Source of the DNA: CAG-533 sp022779465
GTDB taxonomy: Bacteria; Bacillota_I; Bacilli_A; RF39; UBA660
DNA: 64,000 nucleotides
Direction of reading: 5' to 3'
Assembly (NCBI GenBank): GCA_022779465.1
Contig: JALFTB010000003.1
Location: 1-64,000, forward strand
The notes under the pieces are model-generated. The model did no database searches. It was not told the DNA's origin and saw only the letters and a program-made list of their open reading frames with translations. Below, piece after piece: positions 60,585 through 64,000 of the stretch; within the stretch, counting starts at the first letter, position 1; the number at the start of each line of letters is the position of its first letter. Position numbers and translations under genes: made by a program.

Positions 60585-61673
60585 ATGGTTAGAAATAATA
60601 ATATCGAAGTAATAAATGCTTGTATTGAAGATCAAATAAATCAAACAAGAAAAATTTTAATAAATGAAAAAGGTTGTAAAGACCTAGATGAAAAATATCT
60701 AAATTATACCTTAAGAGGGGACTTAAATACTCTTACCCCTCAAGAAGGATTAAACTTACAAAGAGAAGCTTACTACTATTATGATTTATATCGTATCAAT
60801 AATTTACCAGCAACTAAAGATGGTTCAAATCCCATTATTAGATGCAGACTTCATAATGGTTTTGAATTAGAAGCTAATTCATATCGTTTTAAAAATGTTC
60901 AAAGTGCTAAATCAATTAGAAACATTCTTATTAGTAGTAATGGTGATGTTACTTCTAAAAGAGAATCAACAATTAAAGAATCAAGACAAAAATATTTAAA
61001 ACATAAAAGTTTTGTATCATCAGGTAATATTTTTACTAAAGAATTTATGATTGAAGCAAAAGGTGATAAAGAAAGCGTTAAATTATCATATAAACCAGGT
61101 AAACGTATCGAAAAAGTATATGGTCCAATTACTCATGTAACTTATCAAGAAGAGCAAGATACAAAAGAAATAGTTACTGCTTCTGGAGCATACTCTCACT
61201 ATAAAATATTAGAATTTACATTAAGATTAACTAACAATGATTTTACTTCTGGAACCCTTGTTTTAGAAGATCTAGACACTGATAAAACAAGAATAGTTAT
61301 TAAAGTTAAAGATAACCAAGTAAGTATTTGTAAATATTCTCGTAAAGGAAGAAAAATAGATTTATTAGATGGCACTCATAACTTTAATACAATAATTGAA
61401 TTACTAGAACCAGATACATCTAAAATTGAAAGTCCATACCTAAAAAGACTTATTCATGCCTTTGCATCTGGAGTATCAACAACATTAGTTTATGGTAATG
61501 ATCACATTGATCCAAGTGATTTTAATTTATCAACAATAAACGAATTAGACTCTAAAGTAAGTGATGAAATTAAACAAGTCAAAAGCGAAATTTTAGTTCC
61601 TGGCTTATTAAGTGTCGCTGATGAATACTTTGCTATAGAAAAAACCAAAGACAAAGTTATCAGAAAGGATTAA
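60585..61673 (+). CDS. Unknown protein, member 1 of a paralogous pair
   Basis: The 362-residue protein has no signal peptide. It shares with its downstream neighbour the pattern FELEANSYRF...SSNGDV.S.RES...SFVSSGNIF..EF..EAKGD...V.L, and both end with helices. I do not recognise the family. The true start is ATG 60585 (AAAGGGAG before it), not an upstream in-frame codon at 60537, which overlaps the terminator. It is coupled to the next gene (1-base gap). Confidence 0.62.
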   Translation: MVRNNNIEVINACIEDQINQTRKILINEKGCKDLDEKYLNYTLRGDLNTLTPQEGLNLQREAYYYYDLYRINNLPATKDGSNPIIRCRLHNGFELEANSYRFKNVQSAKSIRNILISSNGDVTSKRESTIKESRQKYLKHKSFVSSGNIFTKEFMIEAKGDKESVKLSYKPGKRIEKVYGPITHVTYQEEQDTKEIVTASGAYSHYKILEFTLRLTNNDFTSGTLVLEDLDTDKTRIVIKVKDNQVSICKYSRKGRKIDLLDGTHNFNTIIELLEPDTSKIESPYLKRLIHAFASGVSTTLVYGNDHIDPSDFNLSTINELDSKVSDEIKQVKSEILVPGLLSVADEYFAIEKTKDKVIRKD

Positions 61674-61674
61674 T

Positions 61675-62706
61675 ATGGAAATACAAACTGAAACAATTAG
61701 AAACGATATAATTGAAACTCAAACTAAATTACAAGATCATAAATATCGTAATAAATATTTTAACTTTAAAGCTCCATGGGCCTTCTTTATGCAAAGAGAA
61801 ACCAGAAGATTAACTCTAATCGAAGAATTTGAAGAAGAATTTGGTATGGAAATTGGAACTCCAACTATCATTCCTTACATGGAAGAAAACATTCCAATTG
61901 CTCATTTTACTTATAATGATAATTATTATTTTGAAGCAAATGGTTATCAAATCTATGATTTAGAAAGAACAAATGGAACTGAAACTATAACCTTTGAAAG
62001 TAATGGAAATGTAATTCAAAGTAGAAGAATGAATCATGAAATAAGCCCTTATCTATCATTTACTTGTCAAAGTAATATCTTTAAACCTGGATTTTATTTC
62101 TGCCTAGAAGGTGATGAAGAAACCCCATCAATTGAAGTTACTCTAAATGAAAAAGGATTAACAAAAGAATTTGATGAATTAACAATTACTGAAACAGCCA
62201 ATAAAGAAACCAAAACAATCGTTGAATATCAAATTCCTAATTATGAACTAGAAATATCTACCGAGTTAAATGCTAGAATGGAAGTTGAATTAATTCAAAT
62301 CACATTTACCCCAAGAAATAAACATGATGATAAATATGTTGTTACTGCCACACCTTCAGATATCGAATTCTTTAAAATAGATTCACATGACCTAAAAACA
62401 CCATTATCAAAAGAAGAAAAAATTGATATTCTGACAACCGATTATTTAAGTCTAACCAAAAATAACTTAATTGCTATCTACCTAGTTAGATTATTTGAAG
62501 GCTTACAAGATAGCTTACTAAAAGATGGAAAGCTTAACAAAGATTACTTTGATAAAGATATTTTAGTTCAAATCTTAAATTATATTAACGATGAAATGAA
62601 AGGATATTTACCAGAAATTTCATCACCATCAATGCATAAGAAAGTTGAAAAATTAATTAAAAAAGATCAAAAAAGAATTGACAAAGTACTATCATTATCA
62701 AAATAG
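61675..62706 (+). CDS. Unknown protein, member 2 of a paralogous pair
   Basis: The 343-residue protein is a distant paralogue of the preceding one: YFEANGYQI...FESNGNVIQSRRMNH...SFTCQSNIF.PGFYF.LEGDEE.P.IEVTL aligns with the same region there. Signal peptide and membrane helices are absent. The C terminus is basic. Function is unknown. It begins 1 base after the stop of member 1. Confidence 0.62.
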   Translation: MEIQTETIRNDIIETQTKLQDHKYRNKYFNFKAPWAFFMQRETRRLTLIEEFEEEFGMEIGTPTIIPYMEENIPIAHFTYNDNYYFEANGYQIYDLERTNGTETITFESNGNVIQSRRMNHEISPYLSFTCQSNIFKPGFYFCLEGDEETPSIEVTLNEKGLTKEFDELTITETANKETKTIVEYQIPNYELEISTELNARMEVELIQITFTPRNKHDDKYVVTATPSDIEFFKIDSHDLKTPLSKEEKIDILTTDYLSLTKNNLIAIYLVRLFEGLQDSLLKDGKLNKDYFDKDILVQILNYINDEMKGYLPEISSPSMHKKVEKLIKKDQKRIDKVLSLSK

Positions 62707-62730
62707 AAGTATTTAATTACTTCTTTTTTT
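62705..62730 (+). terminator. Terminator after the paralogous pair
   Basis: AGAAGTA and TACTTCT (62705-62711 with 62718-62724), 6-nt loop, followed by Ts. The -10 of the next gene follows directly. Confidence 0.75.
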
Positions 62731-62747
62731 ATGATAAAATACTATTT

Positions 62748-64000
62748 ATGAGTTACATAAAAGGAAAATATAAAACATCAATTTTTGAAGCAACATCTGG
62801 CTATAAAGTCGGACTTTTTAAAGTACAAGAAACTGATGATAAAGAAATAGAAGAAAATAAAACCTTAACCTTTACTGGTTATTTTACTGAATTAAATAAT
62901 GAAGATACCTACATTTTATATGGAAACTATATTTTTCATGATCGTTATGGTTACCAGTTTAGTGTCACTAACTATGAAAAAGTTATGCCTACTGGAAAAG
63001 ATGCTATCATCGATTTTTTATCTAGTTCATATGTTAAAGGTTGCGGAGAAGCCACTGCTAAAAGTATCTACAAAGTCTTTAAAGATGAAACCCTAAATAA
63101 AATTAAAGAAAGCAAAGATAATCTTTTATTAGTTCCCAAAATGACTGAAAAGAAAGCTACAAGTATCTATAATTCTGTCTGTAAATACTTTGAAAAAGAC
63201 GAAGAAATTATTAAATTAAAAAACATGGGATTTTCTATTAAAGAAACCATGGCATTAATAAATATTTATGGCGAACAAACCCTAAATATCATTGAAAAAG
63301 ATATCTATAACTTATTAGTTAAAATCGACTTTAAAAAACTAGATCGTATCTTCTTAAATAATAATGATAAAGAAGATCCAAGAAGAATAAAAGCTTGCAT
63401 TATTCAAAGTATGAAAAACTTATCATTTGCCCTAGGAGATATTTACTTATCAAAAGAAGAAATCACTAAATACACTAGTGAACAATATAAAATAAATGCT
63501 GACTTAACCCCATACTTTGAAGAACTATTTGCTATTAAAAAAATCATGATTCAAGAAGATAAATATTATCTAATTGAAGATTATTTAGATGAACTATATA
63601 TTGCTAAAAATATCCCATATCTAATGACTAAATCAAAATTAAATCTAAAGAACTTTGATAACGTTATTAAAGAATGTGAAGAATACCTTCATATTACCTA
63701 TAATGAAGACCAAAAAAACGCTATCTGGACCAGTTTATCTAATAATATAAGTATTATCACTGGTGGCCCAGGAACCGGTAAAACCACTATAATTAAAGGT
63801 ATAATTAATGCCTATGCTATCATCAATAAATTAAATAATCAAGGTATCGATAGACACTTATTATTACTAGCACCAACCGGAAGAGCCTCAAAAAGAATGA
63901 GTGAAACAAGTGGTTATGGAGCCAGTACCATTCATAGATTTCTTAAATGGGATAAAGAAAACAATATCTTTGGTGTTAACGAATTAAATCAGTTACACTA
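62748..64000 (+). CDS. recD2: RecD2-type helicase, 3' truncated
   Basis: This is the N-terminal two thirds or less of an SF1B helicase of the RecD2/TraA-like kind. An OB-like start (YIKGKYKTSIFEATSGYKVGLFKV) and tandem helix-hairpin-helix-like regions (SYVKGCGEATAKSIYKVF) are followed by the helicase core with Walker A GGPGTGKTT and the LAPTGRASKRM motif (Ia). The frame is open at base 64000. There is no SD sequence; TAAAAT (62735-62740) lies 7 bases before the ATG, so it seems leaderless. Confidence 0.85.
   Translation, partial: MSYIKGKYKTSIFEATSGYKVGLFKVQETDDKEIEENKTLTFTGYFTELNNEDTYILYGNYIFHDRYGYQFSVTNYEKVMPTGKDAIIDFLSSSYVKGCGEATAKSIYKVFKDETLNKIKESKDNLLLVPKMTEKKATSIYNSVCKYFEKDEEIIKLKNMGFSIKETMALINIYGEQTLNIIEKDIYNLLVKIDFKKLDRIFLNNNDKEDPRRIKACIIQSMKNLSFALGDIYLSKEEITKYTSEQYKINADLTPYFEELFAIKKIMIQEDKYYLIEDYLDELYIAKNIPYLMTKSKLNLKNFDNVIKECEEYLHITYNEDQKNAIWTSLSNNISIITGGPGTGKTTIIKGIINAYAIINKLNNQGIDRHLLLLAPTGRASKRMSETSGYGASTIHRFLKWDKENNIFGVNELNQLH

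Noticed and set aside
62899..63096. 65-residue protein on the + strand
   Set aside because: It lies in another frame inside the recD2-like gene, which is clearly coding from 62748 to the window end.

Overview
This window is an AT-rich stretch (roughly 30% G+C by eye) of a bacterial chromosome, almost certainly from a walled, low-GC Firmicute. The firmicute-type genes are dnaB/dnaI, whiA, ftsEX with a PcsB-like hydrolase, an LCP-family ligase, a YjcZ-like peptide and a recD2-type helicase. TGA is used as a stop (for example at the ends of the genes at 18134 and 29264), so this is the standard bacterial code and not the Mycoplasma code. The mix of very small intergenic gaps, SPxTG surface proteins and Cys-rich secreted proteins resembles uncultured host-associated Bacilli (RF39 or Erysipelotrichia-like lineages); that placement is inference. 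Nearly all genes are on the + strand.

Layout. 1-6367: a papain-like surface protease (cut by the left edge), the replication-initiation pair dnaB-dnaI, and two secreted or membrane proteins, one with an SPDTG sorting signal and one with cadherin-like domains. 6354-23867: a complete-looking type IV secretion (T4SS) locus. It has three VirB2/TrbC-like small membrane proteins, two short pilin-like proteins, a TadZ/MinD-like protein with a degenerate P-loop, a VirB6/TrbL-like protein with a long soluble tail, a PrgI/VirB3-like protein, a VirB4 split into two overlapping genes, a degenerate-M23/GH24 wall hydrolase, two VirB8-like candidates, an SGNH + NlpC/P60 fusion, a lipoprotein and a VirD4 coupling ATPase. 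No relaxase, integrase or VirB11 was seen.

23868-31429: a structured leader or small RNA candidate, a rhodanese-like protein, a VTT membrane protein, rmuC, a 534-residue protein with two HEPN-type R-x4-H motifs, ftsE-ftsX-PcsB, and a single-pass acidic protein. 31478-41249: parE, def, a DUF192 protein, an orphan Flp-like pilin, a small unknown behind a consensus promoter, a candidate small RNA, tRNA-Leu(UAG) and a CAU tRNA, a polysaccharide deacetylase, a DUF2207 protein, an LCP protein, and an fchA-folD pair in which FolD has lost its cyclohydrolase lysine.

41308-64000: two very large prepilin-type adhesins (41308 and 54827), argS, a YjcZ-like peptide, ruvA-nucleotidase-ruvB, glyA-thyA-folA (one-carbon/thymidylate), a surface protein whose 3' end looks like the variable region of a diversity-generating retroelement target, queA, whiA, clpP, a uridine-kinase-like protein, gap, three unknowns of which two are paralogous, and a RecD2-like helicase cut by the right edge.

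The most notable system is the T4SS built into a housekeeping region next to dnaB-dnaI. It carries wall hydrolases and a coupling ATPase but no DNA-processing gene, which suggests a fixed protein- or DNA-export machine and not a mobile element. Other highlights are the putative retroelement variable region, the double-HEPN protein, a strong terminator-like hairpin inside the start of the wall hydrolase gene, and several apparently leaderless genes whose -10 box follows directly on the preceding terminator.
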